Shown: positions 16,916-25,425 of the stretch, in pieces | Layout of the letters: every line of letters starts with the position of its first letter | How positions within the stretch are numbered: the first letter of the stretch is position 1 | DNA from: Roseivirga misakiensis | GTDB lineage: Bacteria > Bacteroidota > Bacteroidia > Cytophagales > Cyclobacteriaceae | NCBI RefSeq assembly: GCF_001747105.1 | Contig: NZ_MDGQ01000005.1 | Location: forward strand, 682,001 to 746,000 | Direction of reading: 5' to 3' | Length of the DNA: 64,000 bases | Translations under genes and position numbers: made by a program | Notes under the pieces: model-generated | What the model saw: the letters and a program-made list of their open reading frames with translations, nothing else | Database searches by the model: none | Told to the model about the DNA's origin: nothing

Positions 16916-18459
16916 TTCAAATTTTTAGCGGCTTTTGATCTTTTAATTAATTCAACAAGTCTTTTCTCTTCATTAGTCCATTGAATGATGTGAAATGGGT
17001 ATTTCTGGTCGGCGGCTCGATATGCGCTGTCCATTTCATAACGATCCCAGCGTGACTCTTTGTTTCTATAAGGGATATCAAAGTTTAACATCATAAACTC
17101 ATTTTTAAGCTCTAAGTCGATAGAAAAGATTAGATCAAGAATTTTTATATAGTCATTGTAGAGGGTTTGTTCTGTTGAATTAAGGATGATTAAAAAATTT
17201 GAGTTATACCTCATTCGCAAGGCTTTGATTAGGTCTTTTGCCTTATTCCAATTGATAGTTTCATTATTGACCCGAATGCTACTATAAGTTAGGTCAATCT
17301 GTATTCGATTCGATTGTTTGACTTCGTTTAACCGATAGTATTCTGATTCAGGCAGGAAAATGGAGTGCTTGGAATAATCAATATTCTTTGCTGAATCTAA
17401 GAAGTTCTCAAACTTCGGATAGTAAGGGTATAAAAGGTCAGGGATACCTAATCTCTTAAAATATGGATATTGGCTTGGGTACTTTGAATTCTTGACTGCA
17501 GTAGAGTAAAATATTTTCCTAATGCCTAACCGCCTAAGTTCTTCTTTTAAGTTTCCAACATATTTCATTTTTACGTTTTTGTCGATATGTAGGTTGATAT
17601 TGACAGAGGCGCGTTCAGTTTCATGAAAATTTTCTATTTCAATATTGTATTGTTGTTTTACTTCCGTGAATTGAACTTCGGTTTGAGCATCATTCCAATA
17701 CATTCTCGGTTTGTTAGAGGCAGAGTCTTCAAGTACTAAATAAATATTAATAGTTCTTGATTGCCTTTCTATCAAACGCTGGTAATAGAATGTTCTTGGC
17801 ACAACTAGTTTATTGGACAATTCAACTGATTTAGATTTGATGTTATCGTTTATCGTTTTATAGTCTAATAGGTTGATTTGAGCTAGACTGATGGAAGTGA
17901 AGCACACAATACCAAATGTTATTGCCATCCACTTGAGGCCAAATCTTCCTAAAGTTCTCGACATTGTCATCCATAAATTCATGAAGAGTGATAGAGGGAT
18001 AAGAATAAAGAAAAGTGGGAATTCGCCCATCAAATCTATATCATACTGTAGCGGAATCGTTATAAACATAATCCCTAACGTGGTACCTGTTTTGGCAAAG
18101 AAGAAAAGAAATATGGAACTTAAAGAAGTAATATCATTGATAGCCTGTCTTTGCCTAAATCTCAGTTTTTTACTTTGATGATTTAAATTATTCTCAATGA
18201 TAAACTTGAAACAAACTTGTAATCCAAAGATCACCGCGATGGAAGCAAAAAAGAGGTTGTATAGGAGGTTCTCTCTGGGAGAGAGTTCAAGTAGAGTCGT
18301 TCCACCGTACCAGCTTGTCATGATACGAAACGCTTCGCGGGCAATGTATAAGAGGCCATAAAAACTAATTGAGAATAAGAAACCCGCCATTATTCCAGTA
18401 GCAATAGTATACTTATCTAAGATGATTTTAGGTCTCAGAAATCCGCGTTCGAGTGTCAT
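16912..18459 (-). CDS. Multi-pass membrane protein with possible ExbD-like periplasmic domains
   Basis: This 515-residue protein is not recognised as a family. The first 200 residues hold about five hydrophobic segments (around 20-40, 68-88, 110-135, 148-165, 175-195). The remainder is soluble and probably periplasmic. Two stretches look like ExbD/TolR-type folds: residues about 285-325 (ASVNINLHIDKNVKMKYVGN, then LKEELRRLGIRKIFY) and about 390-450 (NRIQIDLTYSSIRVNNETIN, a helix, FLIILNSTEQTLYNDYIKIL). If that is right it may respond to or transmit force across the envelope, but no ExbB/TonB gene is adjacent. It converges with the GNAT gene, overlapping it by 4 bases. Confidence 0.55.
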   Translation of the reverse strand: MTLERGFLRPKIILDKYTIATGIMAGFLFSISFYGLLYIAREAFRIMTSWYGGTTLLELSPRENLLYNLFFASIAVIFGLQVCFKFIIENNLNHQSKKLRFRQRQAINDITSLSSIFLFFFAKTGTTLGIMFITIPLQYDIDLMGEFPLFFILIPLSLFMNLWMTMSRTLGRFGLKWMAITFGIVCFTSISLAQINLLDYKTINDNIKSKSVELSNKLVVPRTFYYQRLIERQSRTINIYLVLEDSASNKPRMYWNDAQTEVQFTEVKQQYNIEIENFHETERASVNINLHIDKNVKMKYVGNLKEELRRLGIRKIFYSTAVKNSKYPSQYPYFKRLGIPDLLYPYYPKFENFLDSAKNIDYSKHSIFLPESEYYRLNEVKQSNRIQIDLTYSSIRVNNETINWNKAKDLIKALRMRYNSNFLIILNSTEQTLYNDYIKILDLIFSIDLELKNEFMMLNFDIPYRNKESRWDRYEMDSAYRAADQKYPFHIIQWTNEEKRLVELIKRSKAAKNLN

Positions 18460-18596
18460 TAAAGAAGATGTTTATTCGATTTTGAATTATCAATAATGGA
18501 CTTAATGATCGGTTCCTAGGTAATCTAAGCGAGTCATATCATCTACGATAAATAACCAGTCGATATATCCTACCAATTCGCTGTACTAGAGGTTTA

Positions 18597-18610
18597 GTAA
18601 CTTTGGTTAC
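18597..18610. promoter_or_regulatory. GTAAC-N4-GTTAC inverted repeat before the SulP gene
   Basis: GTAACTTTGGTTAC has 6-base arms if the flanking A and T are counted. It lies 55 bases before the SulP start codon and contains TAACTTTG, a -7-like element (TAnnTTTG). The 5-N4-5 layout is the one used by Crp/Fnr-family regulators. The same repeat occurs at 20383-20396 before the next gene. A second -7-like element, TACTTTTG, is at 18633-18640. Confidence 0.5.
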
Positions 18611-18665
18611 TTTTAAATGATATGCATTGCTTTACTTTTGAGCAATCATTCAAACTAACTGGCGA

Positions 18666-20381
18666 TTGAAGCAATTTTTCCCGATTCTTTCTTGGCTGCC
18701 TAATTATAAGAAAGCCTATCTCAGCAATGATTTATTTGCCGGGCTTACGGTTGGTATTATGCTTATTCCACAGGGCATGGCCTACGCTTTAATTGCAGGC
18801 CTACCACCGGTTTATGGTTTATATGCTTCGGTGGTGCCACAAATTATTTATGCGATTTTTGGTACGTCTAGACAGTTGTCGGTTGCTCCTGTAGCTATGG
18901 ACTCTTTGCTCGTAGCGACGGGTATTTCCGTTTTGGCTACCGAAGGCTCCGAAGCTTATATCACTTTTGCCATTCTGTTGGCCTTTTTTATGGGTGTTGC
19001 ACAGTTTACGCTCGGTGTGATTAGAATGGGCTTTATCACAAACCTTTTATCAAAACCAGTAATTAGTGGTTTTACTTCAGCAGCTGCCTTAATCATCGGT
19101 TTAAGCCAATTGAAATATCTTTTGGGCATAGAAGTAGCCAGAGCGAATGAAATTCATGTCGTATTGGCCAGCACCATAGAAAAGTTAGGAGATGTGCATT
19201 GGGCCACATTGATATTGGGTATTTCAGGAATTGTATTTATCAAGTTATCTAAGCGGTGGAATAAGAAAATACCAGGTGCGCTCATTGTTGTTGTAGCCGG
19301 CATTTTAGTCGTAATGGGTTTAGGACTTGATGAAAAAGGAGTGAGTGTAGTGAGAGAAATTCCACAAGGATTGCCAGCCTTTATCTTACCCGATTTATCA
19401 CTGGAAATGATTGAAAAACTCTTACCGCTGTCGTTAACAATAGCTGTTGTGGCTTATATGGAGGCGTTTTCGGTGGCAAAAGCAATTGAGGCAAAGCGCC
19501 GTAATTACAAAGTAATTCCCAATCAAGAGTTAATAGCGCTAGGTGCTGCCAATATCGTAGGATCACTATTTCAAAGCTATCCAGTAACGGGAGGTTTTTC
19601 GCGATCGGCCGTGAATGAACAATCAGGTGCACAGACACCTCTAGCATCAGTGATCAGTGCTGGATTAGTGGCTTTAACCTTACTGTTTTTAACTCCCTTG
19701 TTTTATCATTTGCCTCATGCCATTCTCGCGTCCATTATTATGGTTGCTGTATCGGGGTTGATAGACATTAAGTACATTTTCACCCTTTGGAAAACGAATA
19801 AACTAGAATTGGTACTTCTTCTAGCTACAGGAGTCGTAACCCTTACCTTCGGCATGGTTCAAGGCATAGTCTCGGGGATTATTTTATCAATTCTACTACT
19901 GCTTTTCAAAGCGGCTAATCCGCATATAGCGTTTCTTGGAAGGGTAAAAGGGTTTACGGAATACAGAAATTTAAAACGTTTTAAAGACTTAGAAACGTGG
20001 GAGAATCTAATTGTTGTTCGAGTAGATGTCCCATTTGTATTTGTAAACATTCAGACGATCAAAGAAAGAATGATTCAAGCTGCTCTGAAAGGTGAGGGTA
20101 AACTCAAATATGTGATTTTAGATGCAGCTTCCGTAGTACATATCGATGCAACAGGAATCGTTGGCGTAAGGGATTTGATTGAGACCTTGAATGAAAAGGG
20201 GATAAGGCTTTTATTTGCAGAAGTAATCGGCCCAGTGAGAGATGCATTGCATATCAACGGGTTAGTGAATAACGACGAAGATCAGTCATTTTTTCTGACG
20301 ACAGATGATGCTGTAAAGTATTGTTTGTCAGAAGATTATGAAAAGTTAAGAGATCAAATGGCACTGCAAACAAATGAGTAG
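18666..20381 (+). CDS. SulP family inorganic anion permease with STAS domain
   Basis: Inner membrane anion transporter of 571 residues. It starts at TTG, which is supported because the family N-terminus (KQFFPILSWLPNYKKAYLSN) begins exactly there. The hallmark AGLTVGIMLIPQGMAYALIA is at about 26-45, followed by GLPPVYGLYAS. A cytoplasmic STAS domain occupies about 445-560, with the phosphorylation-type motif VVHIDATGIVGV. SulP proteins move sulfate, bicarbonate or other anions. Here the neighbours (thiosulfate importers, rhodanese, TsdA) favour sulfate or another sulfur oxyanion, possibly export of the oxidation product. The exact substrate is inference. Confidence 0.92.
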   Translation: MKQFFPILSWLPNYKKAYLSNDLFAGLTVGIMLIPQGMAYALIAGLPPVYGLYASVVPQIIYAIFGTSRQLSVAPVAMDSLLVATGISVLATEGSEAYITFAILLAFFMGVAQFTLGVIRMGFITNLLSKPVISGFTSAAALIIGLSQLKYLLGIEVARANEIHVVLASTIEKLGDVHWATLILGISGIVFIKLSKRWNKKIPGALIVVVAGILVVMGLGLDEKGVSVVREIPQGLPAFILPDLSLEMIEKLLPLSLTIAVVAYMEAFSVAKAIEAKRRNYKVIPNQELIALGAANIVGSLFQSYPVTGGFSRSAVNEQSGAQTPLASVISAGLVALTLLFLTPLFYHLPHAILASIIMVAVSGLIDIKYIFTLWKTNKLELVLLLATGVVTLTFGMVQGIVSGIILSILLLLFKAANPHIAFLGRVKGFTEYRNLKRFKDLETWENLIVVRVDVPFVFVNIQTIKERMIQAALKGEGKLKYVILDAASVVHIDATGIVGVRDLIETLNEKGIRLLFAEVIGPVRDALHINGLVNNDEDQSFFLTTDDAVKYCLSEDYEKLRDQMALQTNE

Positions 20382-20382
20382 T

Positions 20383-20396
20383 GTAACCAGAGTTAC
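20383..20396. promoter_or_regulatory. GTAAC-N4-GTTAC inverted repeat before the persulfide dioxygenase gene
   Basis: GTAACCAGAGTTAC, with flanking T and A extending the arms to 6 bases, begins right after the SulP stop codon and 74 bases before the ATG of the MBL/rhodanese gene. It matches the repeat at 18597 in arms and spacing but not in spacer sequence, as expected for a regulator operator. Confidence 0.5.
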
Positions 20397-20469
20397 AGAG
20401 TAGTAATTGATTTGGAACGTATTTCGAATAAGTAATGTCTTTAAGACAGAGAAATTAAAGAAGAGAGTA

Positions 20470-21879
20470 ATGAAAATCGAGCAAATTTATACAGGTTGTT
20501 TAGCGCAAGGTGCTTATTACATAGAAAGCAAAGGAGAGGTGGCTATCATTGATCCACTTAGAGAAACCGATACTTATTTGGCACGTGCTGAAAAGAGTAA
20601 CTCAACAATAAAATATATTTTCGAAACGCATTTTCATGCTGATTTTGTTTCGGGACACTTAGACTTGGCCAATAAAACTGGTGCTACGATTGTTTATGGA
20701 CCAGGAGCCAAAACTACTTACGATATTCACGAAGCGACTGACCAAGAGATTTTTGAATTGGGTGATGTAAAAATTAAAGTACTTCATACCCCTGGCCATA
20801 CACCAGAGAGTTCTACCTATTTATTAATCGATGAAATTGGTAAAGAGCATGCAATCTTCTCGGGCGACACTCTATTTATCGGGGATGTAGGTCGACCTGA
20901 TTTAGCAGTAAAATCTGATCTAACACAAGAGGATTTGGCTGGAATGCTTTTCGATAGCCTTAGAAATAAAATCATGAATTTACCGGATGATGTCATTGTA
21001 TATCCAGCACACGGAGCTGGTTCGGCATGTGGTAAAAATATGAGCAAAGAAACGACAGATCTTCTCGGGAATCAGAAAAAAGTCAATTACGCCCTACGTG
21101 CAGATATGACAAGGGAAGAATTTATCAAAGAAGTTACCGAAGGTATTTTACCACCGCCACAATACTTTGCTAAAAATGCCATGCTTAATAAAACTGGTGT
21201 TGACAGTTTAGATAATGTGATAGCGAAAGGCAATGTTGCACTAGATGTGGAAACATTTGAGGCTATGGCAAATCACGAAGGCGCCATGGTTTTAGATACA
21301 AGACATCAGAAGAACTTTGTCAACGGATTTATTCCGAATTCGATTTTTATAGGAATTGACGGTGGCTTTGCACCATGGGTAGGGGCGCTAATTACCGACC
21401 TACAACAGCCAATTATTTTAGTGGCGGACGAAGGAAGAGAGGAAGAAATCATTACGCGATTATCTAGAGTTGGTTATGACAACACTTTGGGCTACTTAAA
21501 AGGTGGTTTTGAGGCATGGAAGAATGCTGGAAAGGAAATAGATACACTTGAATCCATTAGTGCGGCTACTTTAAAAGAACGTATGGCGGCTGATGATATC
21601 AATATTTTAGACGTAAGAAAGCCTGGTGAGTATTCTGCTGAGCACATCGAAAAGGCTAAAAGTATTCCGCTTGATTTTATCAGCAATGAAATGGGCCGAA
21701 TCGATAAAGATAAAGAGTATCACGTGCATTGTGCAGGTGGTTACCGATCAGTGATTTTTGCCTCTATTTTAAAATCCCGCGGTTACGATAAAATAGTTGA
21801 TGTAGCTGGTGGTTTCGCCGCCATCGTCAAGGAAGGGATTCCAGTTACTGATTTTGTGTGTCCTAGTACGCTCGACTAA
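20470..21879 (+). CDS. Persulfide dioxygenase-like MBL protein fused to two rhodanese domains
   Basis: The ATG at 20470 is chosen because the family begins with MKIEQIYTGCLAQGAYYIES; the upstream extension is not homologous. Residues 1-230 are an ETHE1-like metallo-beta-lactamase domain with metal ligands in THFHADFVSGH (His54, His56, Asp58) and HTPGHTPES, then FSGDTLFIGDVGRPD. It would oxidise glutathione or low-molecular-weight persulfide to sulfite. Two rhodanese domains follow. The first (about 265-360) has no catalytic cysteine (ILVADEGREEE). The second (about 370-465) has Cys421 in VHCAGGYRS and should be active. Context is sulfur oxidation and detoxification. Confidence 0.92.
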   Translation: MKIEQIYTGCLAQGAYYIESKGEVAIIDPLRETDTYLARAEKSNSTIKYIFETHFHADFVSGHLDLANKTGATIVYGPGAKTTYDIHEATDQEIFELGDVKIKVLHTPGHTPESSTYLLIDEIGKEHAIFSGDTLFIGDVGRPDLAVKSDLTQEDLAGMLFDSLRNKIMNLPDDVIVYPAHGAGSACGKNMSKETTDLLGNQKKVNYALRADMTREEFIKEVTEGILPPPQYFAKNAMLNKTGVDSLDNVIAKGNVALDVETFEAMANHEGAMVLDTRHQKNFVNGFIPNSIFIGIDGGFAPWVGALITDLQQPIILVADEGREEEIITRLSRVGYDNTLGYLKGGFEAWKNAGKEIDTLESISAATLKERMAADDINILDVRKPGEYSAEHIEKAKSIPLDFISNEMGRIDKDKEYHVHCAGGYRSVIFASILKSRGYDKIVDVAGGFAAIVKEGIPVTDFVCPSTLD

Positions 21880-21968
21880 GCAATAGAAAAACTCACCATT
21901 TTAGAGCTCATTAATAGTAGGTAATAATCTTCTAAGGTTGTTGTCTACGCCAAATCTAAAGTATCAAT

Positions 21969-22535
21969 ATGATAGAATTCATTAGTCAACCATGGCCATG
22001 GTATGTGGCAGGGCCGATCATCGCCTTCGTGATGTTCGGGTTAATATATTTCGGAAACAGTTTCGGTTTGTCTGCAAACTTTAGAAACCTCTGCTCAGTA
22101 TTTGGAGCTGGTAAATCATGTGAGTTTTTTGATTTTGATTGGAGAAAGCAAACTTGGAACCTAGTCTTTGTTACGGGTAATATTTTAGGCGGGATCATTG
22201 CCAGTCAATTCCTAATGAAAACCGAAGTGATTGATATTAGCACGCAAACCATTTCAGACTTATCGGCACTAGGCGTTGAAAACCCGGGTGAAGGCATGAT
22301 GCCCGAATCCATTTTTAATCTGGAGTCACTTCTGACAGCAAAAGGAATTATCATGATTGTGGTCGGTGGATTTCTAGTTGGCTTCGGTACACGATATGCC
22401 GGAGGTTGTACTTCAGGCCATGCTATTAGTGGATTAAGCGATCTACAGCCTGCTTCATTATTAGCAGTCATTGGTTTTTTTGCCGGTGGTCTGCTGATGA
22501 CTTGGTTCATATTACCATCAATTTTAGCCCTTTAA
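21969..22535 (+). CDS. YeeE/YedE family thiosulfate importer, first half
   Basis: Inner membrane protein of 188 residues with about five hydrophobic segments. The conserved cysteine motif GFGTRYAGGCTSGHAISGLS (about residues 138-157) is the signature of YeeE/YedE thiosulfate channels, where cysteines relay thiosulfate through the pore. Full-length YeeE is about twice this size; the second half is encoded by the next gene 10 bases downstream, so the transporter is split. Its place between persulfide dioxygenase and TsdA supports import or exchange of thiosulfate. Confidence 0.9.
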   Translation: MIEFISQPWPWYVAGPIIAFVMFGLIYFGNSFGLSANFRNLCSVFGAGKSCEFFDFDWRKQTWNLVFVTGNILGGIIASQFLMKTEVIDISTQTISDLSALGVENPGEGMMPESIFNLESLLTAKGIIMIVVGGFLVGFGTRYAGGCTSGHAISGLSDLQPASLLAVIGFFAGGLLMTWFILPSILAL

Positions 22536-22545
22536 AACCAGCCAG

Positions 22546-22959
22546 ATGAAATATATCAAATACTTAGTGTTGGGGACTGTTTTCGGTATTGTACTGACTA
22601 AAGCAGAATTAATCTCATGGTTTAGAATCTTCGAAATGTTTAAGTTTCAAGCGTTTCACATGTATGGTGTCATTGGCTCGGCTGTCGTTGTTGGCATAAT
22701 TATTACGCGTTTCATCAAAGCGCGAAAAATAAAGTCACTTTCTGGTGATCCAATCGAAATAGCCCCGAAAAAATTCTCTTATCCTCGCTACCTTATCGGT
22801 GGTACAATCTTCGGTTTAGGATGGGCATTAACAGGTGCTTGCCCGGGTCCGCTCTTTGTTCAAGTCGGCAATGGGTACTTGGTTATGTTGGTGGCCATTG
22901 CGTCAGGATTATTGGGAACTTACGTTTATGGTTTGCTTCGCAACAAATTACCGCATTAA
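22546..22959 (+). CDS. YeeE/YedE-type (DUF6691) membrane protein, second half of the importer
   Basis: This 137-residue protein has four hydrophobic segments. The motif GTIFGLGWALTGACPGPLFV (about residues 85-104) carries the family's conserved Cys and Pro. It is the partner of the preceding gene, and the two probably form one thiosulfate-conducting unit. The N-terminal YLVLGTVFGIVLTKAELISW is also typical. Spacing of 10 bases implies one transcript. Confidence 0.9.
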   Translation: MKYIKYLVLGTVFGIVLTKAELISWFRIFEMFKFQAFHMYGVIGSAVVVGIIITRFIKARKIKSLSGDPIEIAPKKFSYPRYLIGGTIFGLGWALTGACPGPLFVQVGNGYLVMLVAIASGLLGTYVYGLLRNKLPH

Positions 22960-22977
22960 TTGTGGTAAATTTTTAGC

Positions 22978-24306
22978 TTGAAACGAACCCTAATTTTTTC
23001 GATAGCGTTGTTTTGCACGTTCATCGCCAAGGCACAAAAGCAAGATCAGTTGAGTGGGCGAATACAATTTCGCCATATGGACACCTTTAATAAGGGTGAC
23101 TTGGAGGACTTTTCTGGTACTGTAGCCCATGCATATTTAAGGTATAATTACGATGTGAAAGATTGGCTCACCTTGGGTGCTCAGGGTAATACCCTCTTTC
23201 ATTTTGGCATTGACAACATCACCAAAAGGGATGCTCTGACTGGATCTGGACCTATTTACGAAGCTAACCTCTGGCATCCCAATTATCTTTCGGGTAGTTC
23301 CTCATTTGCTTTACCGCAGCTTTATGCACGTTTTAATCTGAGTAAGCATCAAATTACCGTGGGTCGATTTCTAATAGAAACACCATCGATAAATTCTGAA
23401 CCATGGCCATTTCCGAATGCCGTACAGGGATTGTGGTATAAATATGAAGCATCGTCTGGGTTAAAAGTTCAACTCGGGGCAATCCATGAGATTTCACCAC
23501 GATTTACTGGAGAGTTTGCTAGTATTGGGGAGACTATTGGTCTTATAGCCGTCGGTTTAGACGAAAATGGTAATGCCGCAGGTTATCCTGGAAATGTTAA
23601 TTCTAATTTTTTAGGAATAGCTAATGCCGAACTACAAGTAACCGACCAATTGGCTCTTAAATTTTGGAATTACTATGCCGATAATGTCTATAACACCACT
23701 TTGATAGAACCTGAGTTAACCTTTGAAGGTGGATATAGCCTAAAAGCAATGTTCATCCATCAATTTAAAGTAGGTGAGGGAGGCAACATAAATCCAGCTC
23801 TCTCTTTTCTGCCAGATGGACATAAAGCATCGGCTTTTGGTTTAAGGCTCGAGAAGCGAAAAGACCAAAATTTATTCCAGTTTAATTTTTCGAGAATTGG
23901 AGCATCTGGACGTATGCTTTTGCCCAGAGAGTGGGGGCTTGAGCCATTCTATACTTTTCAACGCCGGACACGGGTTGAGGGCTTAAGTGATGTGACTTCG
24001 TTTATGGTTAAGTGGCAACGAGAATTTGAAAGTGAGAAACGTGATATGAGATTTTTCACGAGCATTGGTACGAATAGGCTCAATGATCCTGCTGAATTTG
24101 TCACCAACAAGTTAGGTGTACCATCGCATATACATTGGGATACTTCTATAAAGTATAGTCCTAAAACAAAAGGGTTGAATGGACTAAGCCTTGAGTGGTA
24201 TTTGGCTTATCGGTTTCTCGATGATGACATAGGTGGTAATGAAGCTTACAGAATCAATAGAGTAGATTTCTTTCATTCAGACATTCTCTTGACTTTCACC
24301 TTCTGA
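22978..24306 (+). CDS. OprD-like outer membrane porin
   Basis: Exported 442-residue protein. The TTG start is supported by the signal peptide it opens (KRTLIFSIALFCTFIAKAQ). The body alternates beta strands typical of an outer membrane barrel and ends in an aromatic strand (FFHSDILLTFTF), the usual insertion signal. OprD-like features are FALPQLYARFNLSKHQITVG and RFLIETPSINSEPWPFPN. OprD porins pass small anionic or basic solutes. Its position just after the thiosulfate importer and before TsdA suggests it lets thiosulfate or another small anion into the periplasm; that is inference. Confidence 0.75.
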   Translation: MKRTLIFSIALFCTFIAKAQKQDQLSGRIQFRHMDTFNKGDLEDFSGTVAHAYLRYNYDVKDWLTLGAQGNTLFHFGIDNITKRDALTGSGPIYEANLWHPNYLSGSSSFALPQLYARFNLSKHQITVGRFLIETPSINSEPWPFPNAVQGLWYKYEASSGLKVQLGAIHEISPRFTGEFASIGETIGLIAVGLDENGNAAGYPGNVNSNFLGIANAELQVTDQLALKFWNYYADNVYNTTLIEPELTFEGGYSLKAMFIHQFKVGEGGNINPALSFLPDGHKASAFGLRLEKRKDQNLFQFNFSRIGASGRMLLPREWGLEPFYTFQRRTRVEGLSDVTSFMVKWQREFESEKRDMRFFTSIGTNRLNDPAEFVTNKLGVPSHIHWDTSIKYSPKTKGLNGLSLEWYLAYRFLDDDIGGNEAYRINRVDFFHSDILLTFTF

Positions 24307-24325
24307 TCACTCATATTTCACATAA

Positions 24326-25351
24326 ATGGATTTTCCTAAAGTAATAAGACTAGTAGCTCAGGCTGTTTATGCTGTTTTTGGCCTTGCCATACTAGTTTTA
24401 ATGCTCCTAATTGTCCTGTGGGTCAATCCAGCTTTGATTTCAAGTAATCGCGTTTCCCCAGAGGATTGGCGACCAAGAGACGCAAAGACAGATTTGGGTA
24501 CCAGCCCTAGAGATAATTTGGTCAAATATGGATACGAGATCATTACTGAAACCAGCAAGCATATTGGTCCAATGGCTCCAAAGGTGAATGTGAGATACGC
24601 GGGTAATAACTTGAGTTGCCAGAGTTGCCATCTAGAGGCAGGTAGAAAAACGGGTTCTGCTTCATTTGTCGGCGTGGCCAATCGTTTTCCTCAATTCAGA
24701 GGAAGGGAGAATAAGATGGGAAACCTCATTGAGCGGGTCAATGGGTGCATGGAACGTAGCATGAATGGTAAGGTACTGCCAGACAACAGCTTAGAAATGC
24801 AGGCAATTATAGCCTATATGGAATGGCTGAGTGAAAATGTTCCGAAGGACAAAGAAGCGCAGTATAAGGGGTTTGCGAAGCTAGAGATTCCGAATAAAAA
24901 AGCGGATGTCAATACTGGGAAGGCACTCTATATTAAACATTGTCAAACTTGCCACATGGATAACGGTCAGGGGCAAAGGCCATCTGAAAATGATAAATAT
25001 TTATATCCACCACTTTGGGGAAAAGATAGCTATAATCATGGAGCAGGAATGCATCGCGTGATTACTGCCGCTCAGTTTATTAAGGGCAACATGCCGTATT
25101 TAGAAGCAACCTTGGATAATCCCGTACTCACAGATGAGGAGGCCTATCATGTAGCTGCCTATATCAATAGTTTCCAAAGACCGCAAAAGGCAAACCCTGA
25201 GGTGGATTTCCCAGATAAAAAATTGAAGCCTGTTTCTACACCCTATGGCCCGTGGGTAGATGAATTTTCACCAGACCAACATAAGTATGGACCTTTTCAA
25301 CCTATTATGGCTTGGTACGAAAAGGAGTTAGGGATTAAAAAGAGTAAGTGA
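24326..25351 (+). CDS. tsdA: Dihaem c-type cytochrome, TsdA-like thiosulfate dehydrogenase
   Basis: Membrane-anchored periplasmic enzyme of 341 residues. One N-terminal helix (about 8-34) is followed by two cytochrome c domains. Haem 1 binds at CQSCH (98-102) and haem 2 at CQTCH (206-210). The segment ERVNGCMERSMNG supplies Cys141, matching the cysteine axial haem ligand that defines TsdA. FIKGNMP supplies Lys253/Met256, matching the switchable second-haem ligands. TsdA joins two thiosulfates into tetrathionate, or does the reverse, passing electrons to cytochromes. It ends the sulfur island and is followed by a bidirectional terminator. Confidence 0.88.
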   Translation: MDFPKVIRLVAQAVYAVFGLAILVLMLLIVLWVNPALISSNRVSPEDWRPRDAKTDLGTSPRDNLVKYGYEIITETSKHIGPMAPKVNVRYAGNNLSCQSCHLEAGRKTGSASFVGVANRFPQFRGRENKMGNLIERVNGCMERSMNGKVLPDNSLEMQAIIAYMEWLSENVPKDKEAQYKGFAKLEIPNKKADVNTGKALYIKHCQTCHMDNGQGQRPSENDKYLYPPLWGKDSYNHGAGMHRVITAAQFIKGNMPYLEATLDNPVLTDEEAYHVAAYINSFQRPQKANPEVDFPDKKLKPVSTPYGPWVDEFSPDQHKYGPFQPIMAWYEKELGIKKSK

Positions 25352-25393
25352 TACTTGAATAGCGCTAAAGTTAGCTGTGCATTAAGGAAAGAA

Positions 25394-25422
25394 AAAAGAG
25401 ACACCAATTTGATGTCTCTTTT
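25394..25422. terminator. Bidirectional intrinsic terminator
   Basis: The arms GAGACA and TGTCTC are extended by A-runs and T-runs on the two sides and enclose a 9-base loop. The hairpin lies between the converging TsdA and RtcB genes and can stop transcripts from both strands. Confidence 0.8.
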
Positions 25423-25425
25423 CAT

